NCBI RefSeq assembly: GCF_910592395.1
Contig: NC_088324.1
Coordinates: 10,132,953 to 10,196,952 of the forward strand
Direction: 5' to 3'
Length of the DNA: 64,000 nt
DNA from: Lineus longissimus
Taxonomy: Eukaryota; Nemertea; Pilidiophora; Heteronemertea; Lineidae
Shown piece by piece: positions 13,501 to 28,500 of the stretch (position 1 is the stretch's first letter; each line of letters begins with the position of its first letter). A model generated the notes under the pieces. That model did not search any database. It was given only the letters and a program-made list of their open reading frames with translations, and was not told the origin of the DNA. The position numbers were made by a program, and so were the translations under genes.

Positions 13501-16500
13501 GTTTTCAGTAGTTAACAACACTTAGTTCGCTTAAGTTAAAATCTTTATTTTGCATGATTAACAAATTAGAAACACACAAAGAAAAAGCCACTCACCATCA
13601 TGACCAGGGCGGCCTCTGGCACCACCAGATCCACCTTTCCCACCCTTGCCACCCTTCCCTCCCTGTCCCCCAGGGCCGCCAAGACCACCAAGACCCATGG
13701 GACCACCAAGACCAAACTTGCCAGGGGTGCAGTCGATCTAAAAAATATAAAAGCATTCACTCAATAAGATCTATTTAAGCTATGTTCTTCTGTCTTCTGC
13801 AAGGCGGATCAAATTTCAGGTCTTGCGCCCTGCCCAGTCTTCAATATCGTCCAACCAGATCTTCTATGGTCAAAGTTTTCGGTAGCCCTCCACTTTCACC
13901 TGCACTTGCTAGGGTTCCCTAACTGCTGGTAGCACAACCTGCTGCAGTAAGCGTTACAAAAACTACCCCTTACCCTTTAGCGGGGCTGATATTCAATTGT
14001 ATTTTTCATTTTCTATTTCGGAAAATCACAACTTACCTCAACGAGCATCAGCAGTCTTGGGTCACTCGAAGCTATCTCTACTTGTCCGCCAACCCCTGCA
14101 TCGCCACCGTCCCCTCCGTCACCACCTGGACCACCCTCTCCACCTTTCCCACCGGGTCCGCCTTCACCACCGATGCTACCGCTCGCGAACCTCATGTAGG
14201 CTCGCTTGCCCTTGGCACCATCACCGCCCGGGCCCCCTTGGCCTCCATTTCCAGCTGAAAAGATTCACATCTTTAAGGGACAACTTGAGCATGAGATATG
14301 TTGGTTTTTCTTACAACAATGACTTCCAGTAGGACTGTCATTTCTCCAAAGAGGAAAATGATTGTATGAGTCATATAAACGCCCTAAAGTTGTTTTAAAG
14401 CTGCCAATAGCTCAATCTTAGTTTGTCACCAAAAGTGCCTGTACTTTTGCCAGGGCGGTTCATACTTCTCCCCCAGTCCTTCCTTACCTTGCCCCCCTCG
14501 ACCACCATTCCCACCATCACCACCCCTGGCATTTATACACAGTATCATCTCGCCATCCCTGCCTCCGAGGTCAGTGTTAAGGTCAAGGTCGTGACTCCTG
14601 ACGTGAAGGTCACTCGTGGTGCCATCGAGGACGAATCTTAGACAGCTTGCATCCGTGCCCTGAGTTCCGTTGCCACCTTTCAGGCCAGGTTCTCCGTTCT
14701 CTCCCTTAATGCCTGTCAGACCATACGACCCTTTAACTGTAGCTGCAAACAAAGGCAAAATGACTTATTAAAAAAAAAGAAAGAAAAGGTTTTATCAACA
14801 CTTTTGCTTCCAGGCTTCCAATTAGCAGGCTTCCAATTGTGTCAAGCATCCACTCACAAATGTTGAAGATCAGTGGGGGATGGAGCTCAGTATTATCAAT
14901 ATTTATGATACTATTGGTGATGGTTTTAGCATTTTTAGGCTGGCACACACTCACCATCCTTGCCCCTTCCTCCTGGAGCGCCATGAGCCCCTGGCGGCTG
15001 GTCACGCCCAACCGCTCCCATCTGACCTTGAGCTTCAATGACCAGGGCCTTGGGCTGAAATAGAATTGTAGAACGTAGTAACACAGGGGCAGATGCAGTA
15101 ACCAGAAAGGGGTGTGCACTGTATTTCTCATCGAAATTCCTGGTCTGTTCCAAAATTACACGGCCAAATTTGAAGATACTTTTAAGACTTCATGGTCAAT
15201 TTCAAAGCTTATTCTTAAATTGTGACCTCACCTACCTTGTCCTTGATATTGTAAGCCATCCTTGCCATGTACTCAATTTCTTTCTCCGTAGGCTCCGGCA
15301 ACGATTGGGGATGACTGCGGCCATCAAATTGAATGAACTGTTGACAAAATAAAGCAAAAATCATCACAAAATACAATAGGACGGGCAGTGTGGTCTTCTA
15401 CTTGAAAGATACCAGCCCAATCTGAATGTTGCAAGTTCCATACTCAACACTAGCGAATTATTGCGTGTGACCTAAGGCAAAACAACTGACTTGGATTGCA
15501 ACATCATTTGAATCTGGCTGCTAACTGTGATTGAGTCCACTTCCCTGGCTTTAGGCGAAGTCCTTGCATGGCCAAATAACTCATAATTCTGAATTCCGTC
15601 GGACAAAACCATACACTTTTCTAACTTGAAGAGCTGTGTGTGGTAAGCTGCATGGGTGAGCCGTTTTCAATGGGCTGAGTGAATCTGTCCACCATCAGTT
15701 CACTCCAGGGTCATTAATGTGTACTGGGGAGGAGCATGCAACAGACCCTGATATTCGAGGATGTTATTTTCGTGAAGCACGTTAATGGGGCCCTTTATTC
15801 GAAGGTACAATACACTAAATCAAAATACTTTGGCGCATTTATACAAATCACTGGACAAAAACATATATTTTTTAAGCCAATTTTATGTGGTCTGGACTTG
15901 GACAACAGATGCGAGTGACAGTCATGTGACAGGCAAAATACAACTCGTGATCAGCATGCACAACTTGTCTAAACAGATATGTGGCAGACATCAATAATTT
16001 CATTGAGCTTTTAAGCTAGATATACATTCCCAAGTAAGGTTGAAGAGGCAGGAAAATTGTCAGCTAACAGTATAATTAAGAAATTTCCCTTTGCACACAA
16101 TATATTGTATTTTGTCATTGCGACAAAAAAGTCCAAGGGTAATATCAAAAATATATAAGCTCGCCTTATATATTTTTGGTAATATATAGGCTAAACAGTG
16201 TGACAATATCTTTACGTTTCTGCTTGTGCTAAGAACGCCACCTATACCATACACATGACATACTAGACTACTCCCTGACCATCTGACTGGTGGCTAATGG
16301 CCTATCTCCACATAAGCGTTTAATGTTGCACAAGGGGTTTTTATCTTACATCACATCCCCACGAAATTTGTCTTTGACAAGCATCGTGAAATGCTTATGT
16401 GGAGTTGGGCTTTGACAGCAGTATTTGACATCAGACGAACAACTGGGAACCAGTCTAACGACATACCTTATGAGCGATGCAAGGCTAAAAATTGTACACT

Positions 16501-19500
16501 AATTAGTAAGACTTACTTATTCAAAATTGGAGCAACTACCAGTATCAGACAGGTATAACATCATTTTCATATCAAATGTTAAACCTTGATATTGACCAGC
16601 ACAATCAGCGGGGGCTACATGCAGTTATGCGCTTCACAGACAATAGATTAACACAGCAGAAACCTGTAATAATTATTGCATGCAAGAAGTCTCTTCTTGA
16701 CTCAGGTCATCGCAAGCGCCCGTGACAAGAATTGACCATCGCAACGACCTGCGATAATATTTTTTCTATTGACGATCGGTTTTACCCACAGACAACCGAT
16801 CGCTGCAGGGACAACTATTACAGGTTGCTGCAATAAAAATGTCTTGTTTGTGGGGCGCTTAAGGTAACATTAGTGTTTACAACTGGGTTAATAACGTTAA
16901 TGATAGACTTCAAGGACAAAAGACAACTCACAATACTTGACAAATTCACTTCCGCATGCTAACAGAAACTTTATTTTGAGACCGTCGTATTCTGATTTTT
17001 TTTATTCTTAGCTTTGTGAAGTTTGGGTTAGGGAAGTAATTCATGGCTGGGGATAACTGGGTCTTATCTGGTTTGATACAGTGATAAAAATATTTCTTTT
17101 CCAAACACAGTGGTGAATAGTGGGAAAATCCCCCAAACGTTTTATACGTACTCCATTGAAGGGGGAGCAACTTAACTGGAAAAGGCTGAAACATCTCTTG
17201 TAACTCACTCTCTTCCCTCAAAATTGAATTGATGTGAAGTTAACACCAACCTTTGTGGTAAGCTTGTGCGGTTTCTTACGCGGCGATCGTGGGTCATTAT
17301 AAAACACGGTCCTGTTGTTGTGGTCCAAGAAAACAAAACGTGATATATTCGGGTCCCAGATTTGCTGACACTGCGGTGCAAGATTTACTTCTTCTCCGTA
17401 TCCAACACTGATCGGTCTCAGTTCGGGGGAGCCGTACGGAGGTAAGAATGGGCCGTTCTGTTCATGGCAATCCTGGAAATAGAAGACGACTAAACAGTTT
17501 TTCTTAGTGGGACTCACCAGTTGGGATCCCAAATTGGCGAGGTGTATCTGAAATTTCTGAAAAAATCTTACAATTTGAACCTGTGACATCTTTAAAACTG
17601 ACCGTGGAAAACCCTTATCTTTTGGAAAATGCCCCCTTGATCAAAATGGCCTCCCCTCTAGAAATCCTAGCTGCAATTATGTGACTGCATCCCCAAATAA
17701 CAGGGGTTTTCAATACACTCTGCAACTTGATATTTCAATCCCCCTGGTAAAAAGGGCACTTTTTAGACACATTGCAGCAGTCTGGATTGAACCACCCAAT
17801 CAGAGCATTGCCAGAATCTGATTCTAAGAATATAATCAACGTTGCAGCAACAACATCTAAACACACAATGCCATTGGTTGTTTCCTTGCCAACAGATGAG
17901 AAACACATGTTTTCGCCAAATGGTAAACACTGTGAAAGGATGCGTGTGAAGTAATCATAACATCAACTAAACTGGATTTTACACGTTTTACAAAATAAAT
18001 TCATTGCATCGGCAAACCAGGGTGGGCAATAATTACCAATTCTAGGCTAACAGATGAACTATCGCCTTCACTGAGGGGTTAACATTTGCCATCTTGCCCC
18101 TTAAACCCCCTCGGAAGCCACTATTGATTATGGAGAGTGTTGCTTTCAAGGACAACCACCCGCAATACTCAGCACGCATGTCGATTTCTTCTCCTAATGT
18201 GCATGTATCTTGAGGTTGTCAAGGCGATGTACAGCCTTAGCAACAGGTGTTTGAAGAAGGCTTGTCGCTAGGGAGCCATTTATGTAGTGCCATCATCTTC
18301 CAAGAAACACACAGGATCATTGCAAATCAGCACGTACAGATGGTGTGGAATTTCTTGAGTAGATTTCTTGAACAAAGACAAATGTTTTTGGTATTTTAGT
18401 TGCTTATAGCATGAACAAATCTGATTTCAAACTGGCATGATGCAGAATTTTTCCACAATACATGATGTAATAGCAGCTAGCTTAGGCATGGAAAGACAAA
18501 GCTGGAGCAACAGTAAACAATGTAGGCAATAATGACGATATAAAATCCCAATTACTCTTCCCATTCTACAACCATGAAAACAAACATTAAGACTTGGATA
18601 ATTGGCATGCCAATTAATTGATCATGTGACTAATTACTAATTAGCGAAGAATACCGCAGCCCAATCAATCAACCCCCACTATTCCTCATTAGGTTCTTAT
18701 CTCAGTGCTGAATCTTAACATGCTACAGAGAAGCGGTAGTCGATGGCTGAGCTGCACGAATGAGGCACAGACAGCAAGCCAGGGTTTTATTTCTGAACTA
18801 CACAGTTGGTGTCGAATCAACAAACCTTCAGGTATAACAATCTACCATTAGATTGATGCCCCCCCCCCTCGATTTAATGATAACCCTAGAGCGTGCAAAG
18901 CTTGCCTCAGGATGCTATTATACTGAATCAGATTGTGTTGAGCGACAGAGCTTAAGGTCTCTCTATTCACCTGCAATTGACAAACACAGCCTTTCTTCTC
19001 GTGCACTCAAAGCACGACACAATTTAATCTACTAATATAAAAGTGCGCTTCCATGAAACAGAAATCAATTTCAGATTAGCATGTTCCATGCAATATGCAT
19101 ATCATGATTTCACCAATCGTATTCGTTTAATATCAAATGTATTAACCCCTTGTGGGATAATCTCGTTCATTCTTTCTTCTCTACACCTGTGAGGATAAGG
19201 GCAAGTGGCAGAGATAAATGGCATGTGATAATATCAAACTTTAATAATCGCCCCTCGCTAGTGACAGTATCACCTGTTGCCCTGAGAATATCGCACATGC
19301 TGCGACAAGCGATAATAATTACACACAGACTAAACAATCATCACTCATCGCAGCAGTAAATACTGCACGTCTCTGCAATCAATATCACCAGTCTGTGACA
19401 CGCTTTAGTTATTGACTTGTACCAAAGGCCAAGATATTAATCATTGAACATGCACGAGTTGCGCTGAGTTGAAAAGCTTCTGGTGACGTTCCTATAATTA

Positions 19501-22500
19501 GTGACATTTGCTAGATTATTGTATGGTTTCCTAACGAGTCAGTTTGATACATACCTAAAAGACAAGTCAATACATAGTACAAGGAATTACTGACAGGTGA
19601 TGGTTGGCGTGCACTACTGACAGCAAAATGACACGGAAATTGCCTCGTTCGCACTCTGACACACAACCATGGACATCCGGTGTACGATTAAAATCTGAAT
19701 GGCGACATGAGCCAAGTTCTTTATGTCAGTGGTTAGATCCTGATTGTGCGTCAGATGGCGTGTCCCAAGTCCGAGTATGAATCCACACTATGGGTATTAC
19801 ACAAAATTGCTCACAGATGGATAGGAGAAATCTGGGGCAAGAATCCTTCCAGGAGAATTGCTGGTGGGGATCCTTTTATGACCCGAGTGCGCACAATACA
19901 AGTAGAAACAATTCAGTGCCCTTCTTGTTGTGTTGAAAATATTTTCAGCAGCTAAGCTTTTTAAACAAGCCTTTGTTATTCGATAACTATGAATAGTACA
20001 TTTGTCGATTAACAATCGGCTATCGATATTTCTCGCATGACGAAATGATACTCTTGCCTCCAAGCACATATCATATCATGGTTGGAAATAAGAAGAAAAG
20101 ATTTCATTCATAGATAGAGAGCAATTCATGTTGCAATATGACATAAAAGCTTAAATGCCATTTTTTTAAAGAACCTCCATCATATCCCTTTTCAATTACC
20201 ATCCAGGACAGCTGGGTTGGAAGTATATTGAATGGATTGAAGCTACACAACTTTATGTCAATGTTCATTAGAAGTATAGGTATAAAAGAAATCGCGTGCC
20301 AATAATTAATGAAATGAGAGCATAATGAAAAACATTCTCCACATCTCAAAAACTGTAATACAGTAAAAGGCTTGATTTATAAAGCCATGGAATAAAAAAG
20401 GAAAAAGTGTATTTTTCTGATGTAACTAATGGGAAAACATAACCTGATGTTCACGCCATTCATTAATCAGTATAAAGAAATAAGAAAAGACCAACTGCTT
20501 AGTAAAAGCATCAAATCCCTTGGATATATTTTTTGTCTTTTACGCAGAACTTTGGCACCATGTGTGGTTTATTATGTGATCACACAGTTGATTACTGCAA
20601 CTAATCATTCATTCTTTCCCTGCACATAATAACCACAATTTTAAAAATCTGTCTCATGTCTCACGAACGAGCAATCTTTTTAGAAAAACTTTAGTAGATT
20701 GGAAATGCACTGCGTCGCTTTGTGCATTCAAAACAGCCCAAAACATCTGAGCGGATATAAGGTTGCATATTGCCACTATGGGCCCATTCACGTTTTTGGC
20801 TGGCCCTTCACACCAAAAAGGACACACCGGGTTCACGGAGGCCATCATTTACATTGTGAGATGTCACAAGATCGCATAGTATGTCAATACCGCCATCTGC
20901 TGCGATGGGGGACTTCCTTTTTGGCAAGTGCCTTGGTGACTGTCGACTGCATCTTTCTTGGATTTCACATGGTTTAGACATCATTTTGCCGACATGGTCG
21001 ATGCAATGTTTGACGCCAAGACATTTCCCATTGAATGGCCGGTTCAATGTCGAGGTTCTTTTTTTCGCCCAAAAAAAAAAAAAAATTTTTTTTTTCTTTC
21101 ATGTTGGTGTTTTATGGACATCATTTTGTGTTCAACAAGATTTTGATGTCAAACTTGGTTGGCCAGAATATAATGAATGATGACTGCAAGCTATCATAAC
21201 CCACAGCCACTAATACAAATCACATCAGCGGACTCAGAGCTCAAAACAAACCGTTTACGCCTTGCCTAACGAGGCACCTAGTATTGCGTGGACAGATCAA
21301 TGAGAATAAGCAGGGTGTAGTCCTCAATAGAACGCAATGATATCAAATCTACTCTATGTGATATGATTTTTAATGAACTGAGTGAAACACGGGCATTAGG
21401 AAGATATTTTCACCTGAGGATAAGACATGAAGGGATTTGTTGAGCGAGATGCATCGAGAAAACAGTATATCCAGACAAAAGATGAGAATGTGCTAATATT
21501 CAATAGTGAAAAAATATCACTCGGAATTTTGGAGATGTCATAGATTTCATGCAATCATTGCACCCAATGTTATATTCATTCATCAGAAACTTCAGAGTCT
21601 GAAGTACTGAAAAATACTCACTTCCCCAGAATCAGACCATACATCACTGAGAACAAGCCATTTATAGTGATAAACTGACAAATTTTCTCAGCCATTTTAG
21701 ACTTTTTCCGTGCAGCGCCATTTTCTCATAAAATGGACAATAGACCTCAATTTTGGAATGTCATTTGCTGTAGTCCACGCACAACTTGATTTCGAGTGGC
21801 CGCCTCCAGCAGCTACGATGCAGAGAATATGATCCTCAAAGAAAACTACCCCAGCTCAGACAGAATATTCACCATCATGAAAATGTGAAAAAATACGTCG
21901 CTTCTCGTAATCCTCTGACTGAGAACACCCGCAATCCAGAGTCATAAAAACATGCCATCAAGATAATTGAGTCCAGAGCTTTTTATGGGAAATTGGAGAT
22001 TTGATGTTGTAAGTGATTTGAGAGGATTTCCATCCCATTTTGCCGTGGGCAGAACTGTGAGAATGGTTCTGTCGTCTCTAGCCTCGGAACGACTCCACAT
22101 GGCCACGACATTTCGCAAGGAAGTACAATTGGTACATAAAACCACATGAGTGGGATTTCTAAGGCATTAGACTACACCTGACTGATAGTCTTTGGCTAAT
22201 GGAAACCCCTTAAGACAGCATCGATGGGGTGACTCGGAGTGGTGAGAGATACTAGGAGCGGTCGCTGCGAGTTCCAAAAGATGGATCAGCAACAACCACG
22301 AGTATATATTACTGGTGACAACCTGCAGTGACAATCAAACTTGGTTAACATAATGGTGAAGAAAGTATATATCACCAATCTGATCAATTCTCCCTCGAGG
22401 CGACAACAGCCAGCCAATTATTCAGCCAATAATTTAGCCATTCCCTGGAGACCAATTGCTCTGTGTTAACCAATGTCATTCTCATGTTCTGAGTCAGCTG

Positions 22501-25500
22501 CATCAGAATGGCATTGTTATCGGCGATCGGCAACGCCATGTTCAAGAAGCATAGCTTTCTTATATTCTGAAATACAATCTTTTCACATTGTTTACACAGA
22601 GTTGTCATAGTAACTACCATATTGAATGTTTGTTGGTAATGAGAACTATCACCCGGAAATATAACAGATAAAATAAATGCCACACATCTTTTGCTTGAAA
22701 TGAGAATCTTAAAAGGATCAGTAGCCATATTAGGTGAAAGATCTCCACAGATTGGATAGCGTATCACCATGGTTACCAAGGGAAACAGTACACTTGGCAT
22801 CCGAGAAAATTGAGATATGTGTGTAAAGGAAACAGTGAGGGGGACACAAAAAATGTTTCTCAAGTGTGCAATATTTGTGATTGGAGAGGAATTTCAAGAG
22901 CAGAACAACTGAGTCAGTTGTCTTCTCCAACGGTCAATTAGGTTAAGGTTGTTTTGAAAGGTTAAGGTCATGAACCTTTAAGCTTAAAGTTCAAGGTCAT
23001 TTAAAAGAATGTTTCATCGTGGTCGCAGTCAAATTGTTTTGTTCTTATTGATGAATGGTTAAGGTTGAGTTGTTTTAACATTAATTGTAAGTAAGGTCAA
23101 CTAATCTATTACGACTTGAGCAAACAATGATGGAGTGGACGGAAATCGAGGGACTTATGATGACCTTTAACTGACTGAAGCCGTGCGTGACATTCTAACA
23201 CATCTCAATGTAGCATTGGTTTGTAGACAAAATGTATAGTGCCATTGAAAGTTATCTCAATGATCTGGACCTCAGATTCTACCTATTGATTTCCAGGGCG
23301 CGCAAGGTCTTATTACCCTGATTTAATCCCCACAGCGCATCATGTTACAAATAATGGGATACAATTATCCTGTTGTGCCTTTAAAGTAGATTTTGTGGTA
23401 AACAGCGTTCGTTTTAAGAGGATGAGCCATAAATTGTATCAGCTTTACGAGGATTAGGGTAAGTTTACATTACATTTTGGAGGTCAGTGCTTTTAGAATA
23501 ATCAGAATTTATGATCATAAATTCACATACAGATGAGACCATTGTATAGCAGCTGTTACAAGACCCCTAGGTCCTGCCTACAGTCACCCTTTATCAAATC
23601 CTGAAATGAAATGGTCCAAGGACCATATGCTCACCTCGGGTAATGTAATGCATGTCATTTGCAGTGGATATGGGGAGAACAGTTTCTGGCTAGTTTCACC
23701 AGTTTTGATTCCATTAATAATATTAGAAAGAAAATTACCAGTACCATCTAAGTATAGCATTTTGGTTATAAAGTTGACTGAATTTCAGGGTTATTGCAGA
23801 AGTACATGTCACATGAAAATTGGTTGATATCTGTTCAACAGTTTAGGAGTAATAGGACTTTGTTGGCCATATTTGTCATGGGATTTGACTGAAAATTAGG
23901 GATATTGATATGAGTACATAGATACAATACCACACTAGTTTGGTTACAATCCGATCATAAGTGTCGGAGTACATAGATATACAATCACATGAAATTTGGT
24001 TGCAATCCGACTTTGTTTAATTTTCAAGATGGCCGCACAGATATACAATCACATGAAATTATTTTCCTTTGGACAATAGAATTCTATTGTGTGTCCATTG
24101 TGTGAGGGAAAATAATTCTGGGCCACCCTGTACATCGCTATTCACTCAAGGTGTTAACATTCAGTGTCGATTCAGCTTTTGAACCTAGATATCCTTGCTC
24201 CTTTACGAAGATGCCGGGCCCTTACTATTCCACACATGACACACTTGTAGAAACTATCTCGACTGTCCTAAATACATTCTACTCTTTAGTAAGCATGTAA
24301 TTAAGTCAAGAATCAAATCGGACCAAAATTCATTGTCAAAGGTCACCTGACCTGAGGTGTCCTGTGGACAAAGTTTCAAGTTCATAGCTCCAGCGGTTAA
24401 GAAACATGCCACTGTTTTTGAAACAGGATATAGACAATGACGACGATGACAACGGACACAGCGGTGTTGTATAGACAGTGAGCCAATGAGTACAAAATGA
24501 CATAATAAGGATTTTCTAGTGGCCAAGTTTTAATTAATTCATCATAAGATTGTGACAATCACAAGAAAGTCAGATGGAAATATCACTCAAGAAACCTTTA
24601 TGACAATGAGACCACAATTTGGCCTCTGAGTAGCGATCACCCAGGGGTACATGTGTACCCGAAGTTAGAGTTCAAAAGCTTGAGCGGTTACAAAACGTGC
24701 CACCCATGTCTAACGACGACGACGACGGACACTGCGTGATGGTCAAGGCTCACAGGTGAGCCAAAAAGAAGGTGTTCAAAGTGGTTTCACCAGAGATTTG
24801 ACAAAGTTGTCATTTTAAAGCAAAACTTTTTACGATAATCTATAGTTCTAGAAGTTTCTTTTCCTCATCCATGTCCCCTGCCAACAACTAATGTTTTTCA
24901 TCAGTTATGATCATCTGATTGTCTGCCATAACGCTTCCAATTAATCACCACGTTAGCATCACCTTGCCATTGTTCCAGACATTGTGCATTTTCCCCGCAT
25001 TTTCTCTCCGCATTATGCCATGAGTCACCTCTCCACCAAAGGCTAAAGGTGTACATTGTATTCCTTTACGAATGTTATATCGCTAATACAGATGCTTTAT
25101 GAGCGTGTTATATTTCAGGCTTTGATGTTCAGATCAATGCCCTGGACCAGCTTAACACTTTCACAGCAAAACCACGTAGAACAACGTTGACCATGTGAAT
25201 GACCAGTATGCATCCCAAAGGAAGTGTACCTGAGGCTTTACACCCAAAGAGAAGTTCATTATTCTTCATTAAACAGGGTATTTCAATACCACTTTGACAT
25301 GTCTTCATATCAGCTACACAACAGTGGCATCAAAATGTGCAATAGTCCAACAGCATCAACTTGTGCACCAGTTCACCCTTAATACCAAAGGGCGTAACCA
25401 CTGGACTATTTTTCCTGTCTGTATAGCAGGGTATGCTTGTGTCTGTATAGTATGCTTGTGTCTGTATAGCAGGGATTGTTTGTGTCTGTAAAGCAGGGTA

Positions 25501-28500
25501 TGCTTGTGTCTGTATAGCAGGGATTGTTTGTGTCTGTAAAGCAGGTTATGCTTGTGTCTGTATAGCAGGGTATGCTTGTGTCTGTAAAGCAGGGTATGCT
25601 TGTGTCTGTATAGTATGCTTGTGTCTGTATAGCAGGGTATGCTTGTGACGCACGCTGTGTTTGTCTACAGTAATTTCAACTCCGAATCCAGCTGAAACCG
25701 ATTTTGAATGACTTCAACAACGGTCACCATGGCAACCTCAAGCTACAATATGAACACCAACCGAGTGAACTTATTTCTGAAACATTTATAGATCCATATT
25801 CTAGTATTTTAGTATCACACAGTCAGGATGAGGTGTCAATTTCTGTGTATCAAATACTCATGCAACAACTCGATATTTCAATTCCTTAACGGGACAACAG
25901 TATCACCATCCATGAGTATGAATGTGTAGGACTGAAAAGCAGAGGAATAAATGGTTAATTAGCATTGATATCGATATTTCGCTTTAGCATCACCCAGATT
26001 ATGTATCTAAAAATCTCATATACAATTAAAAATTTCAAATATTTGAAGAAAAAAAATTTCTACATCAATAGAAATGTATTACTGTTTTCCTCAACAAAAG
26101 TTTATGAATCAAACTACAAGATACAGCTAATCAATAAAATGTCACACGGTCAATAAACTTTTCGAAAGATTATCTCCTGCCAAGAGTGCAAGTTATAATG
26201 TATCTATTATTGGTTGACGATATATCACTGGAGGCAAAAGGCAATTGTTATGACATGATGAAGCTATTTGCAGCATCTTTGAAAATTACGCTAGTATCAC
26301 GGCAGTTAGGAGATAGCAGTTTCGCCGTGGGGCATATGAAAGATAATTGCTGTGAAACGGCAATGATTGTAGGAAGTTGTGTTCTCGATGGGAATGGCGA
26401 TAAAACATGGTCTGGAAGAACAGCATGATTCATGTGTCATATACGCTTGCGAAACTTATTCTGTAATATGATATCTCGTAAAATTCACCCTTTGATCAAC
26501 AAGACCTGAATTTGCATGCATAATAACTGCTTTGTGGCATTGTGTCTGACTGTATTTCTGTGTTCCTGAGCCACCAGTTAAAACGAACGGCGTACCCCTT
26601 TAAAGGGCACAAACCATGCTGTATTCTCGACAGAGATTCAACTTTCGAAATCCGCCTACCTCCCCAATATCGTCATATGCCATCGCCTCAACATAATACT
26701 GGTAAGAGCACTTCTTTGGGCTGCCACGCGAGTCTCTCCGTCCGATGCAAGCGCCCCCTCGTGGGTCTTCCTCAAACCACATAGTCGGGGGTATCGTATC
26801 ATACTTCTTGGTCCAGGTCTCAGTGGGCTGAAAGAACAAAAAATTTACCCATTAGCTTAATACAGAAAGTTAAGTGACCGTACTAATCTGTCAGTAGTAC
26901 ACTAGAAGATTTTATTGGTAAAATTACCCAAAAATATGACCATATGGATTGGTGTCTTTCCTATAGGACATTACCTCCTCCTGGCTACTAAGGCTCTTTC
27001 AATGCGTAATTGATGTATTACCCACTAGAAGCAAAAGCGACTTGCTCTCAGAGTGATAGTCTATTAAGTTGACAGCCACTATGTGTCAATGATAATGGAC
27101 GAGGAAGCAATACGTTTACATTCCCTCTTGTTGGGAATCTCTTGAGATAATGTGACTTTATCGTACATATCATGCTGTCAATACCACTGCTACAAATCGT
27201 CTAGTTGCCTCGTTATTGAAATGAGGCAAATCTACACCACTCTTTTTTTAGAATGCTATCCCAGTATCACTAAATCACGCTTTAGGATCAAATGTAAACA
27301 CATTAAGAGCAGAGCCAATATTACCATGTAGGAGCCACTTGTCAGTCATATCATGAGGGGAATAAATCAGTCGCCAATTGGAGCTACTAGAAAATTGGTT
27401 GAACAGATGGTCGATAAAACAGATCGCATGGTATCAAGATAGCTCACAAATCTACCAATATGAGAGGAATCTGGATTCCCCTGCACCATAAGAAAACACC
27501 ACGCCTATTTTCAGGGCTTGGAGGATTTCCTGAACCTTTGGACATTCAAACTGACACAAGTTTCAAAAGAGGTGTTTGTGTGTTTGAGAGGCCAGTCTTT
27601 CTGAAGGACCACTTTACTTTCAGCCTGCTATCTCAATATTACAGTAATTTTTGTTGAGACTAAATCATGCTAAGATCAAACGTAAACACGTTCAGAGCTG
27701 AGCCAATAAACCGTGTAGGAGCTATTTGACAGTTATATCGTGAGGGGAATAAATTAGTGGTCGACTGGAGCAATCGGATAATTGGTTAACCAGATGGTCG
27801 ATAAAATAGATCTATTATATATAGCGCTTGATTGTTGATGCATCCAATATCCCAGTCCATTCCCCTAACCTTAAAGTTATGGTGCAACCACCAGCAAGCA
27901 ATAACTGACAAGCTAATAATTCTGATGGGCATTAAAAACCTGTGGAGCGGCTGATGTTGCGGGTAGAAATTGAAGGTCAACAAGTAGAGTTGTTGATGGC
28001 TGGATTGTTTGGTTAAAAAAAAACCATTCTGGAAAAGTGCCACCCCTTTTACAAGTGCCTGGTGTGTAGTAACTATTGGATAGTTTTTCTGATGTTTGTA
28101 TGGAAAAACTTCTCAGAGATTCTAGTTTTTCATGATGCTCATTTAGTAGGTCAAAGTGATTTAAAAGACAGTCATTTCAACTTCTATGACATCGATATCA
28201 GTAGCCAGCAGTTGTGACTATATGTATATGCAGCTTAAACTGCACATCAAAATGTGGTCGTAGGCCTTGACCCCAAACCCCTTTTTTAACTGTCCTGATC
28301 TGATGTCCTAGCTAATCCGCAATCCTACATCTTGACGTAAGAGCGTTGTACCCGTGCGGAGGGTGCATGCAAGACATACAGTCGCATGGGTAGACGTATT
28401 TCTGCCAAGGCGTTTATTGTACCTGGCCCTGTATAAAGTTGTAGTGCTTTATATGTAAGCAGGTCAATAAAATCACGATTTAATTCCACAAATCAATGAA

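Larger units (their letters stand above)
17473..26659. other. 9.2-kb intron of the PH/WW gene
   Basis: No exon with a recognisable domain was found here on either strand. The 159-codon minus frame at 22384-22863 has no family signature. Repeats inside it (23925-24060, 24300-24770 and 25415-25650) are listed separately. A block around 20770-21070 and an A-run/T-run pair at 21067-21098 look repeat-derived. The long intron separates the PH exons from the WW and Gly-rich exons, so undetected short exons or an alternative first exon are possible. Confidence 0.5.

Noticed and set aside
13554-15063. Plus-strand ORFs rich in His, Pro and Arg
   Set aside because: They are antisense shadows of the Gly-rich exons of the minus-strand gene.
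22384-22863. 159-codon minus-strand ORF
   Set aside because: No family motif, no flanking splice sites in phase, and composition typical of intronic sequence. Kept as non-coding with moderate confidence.
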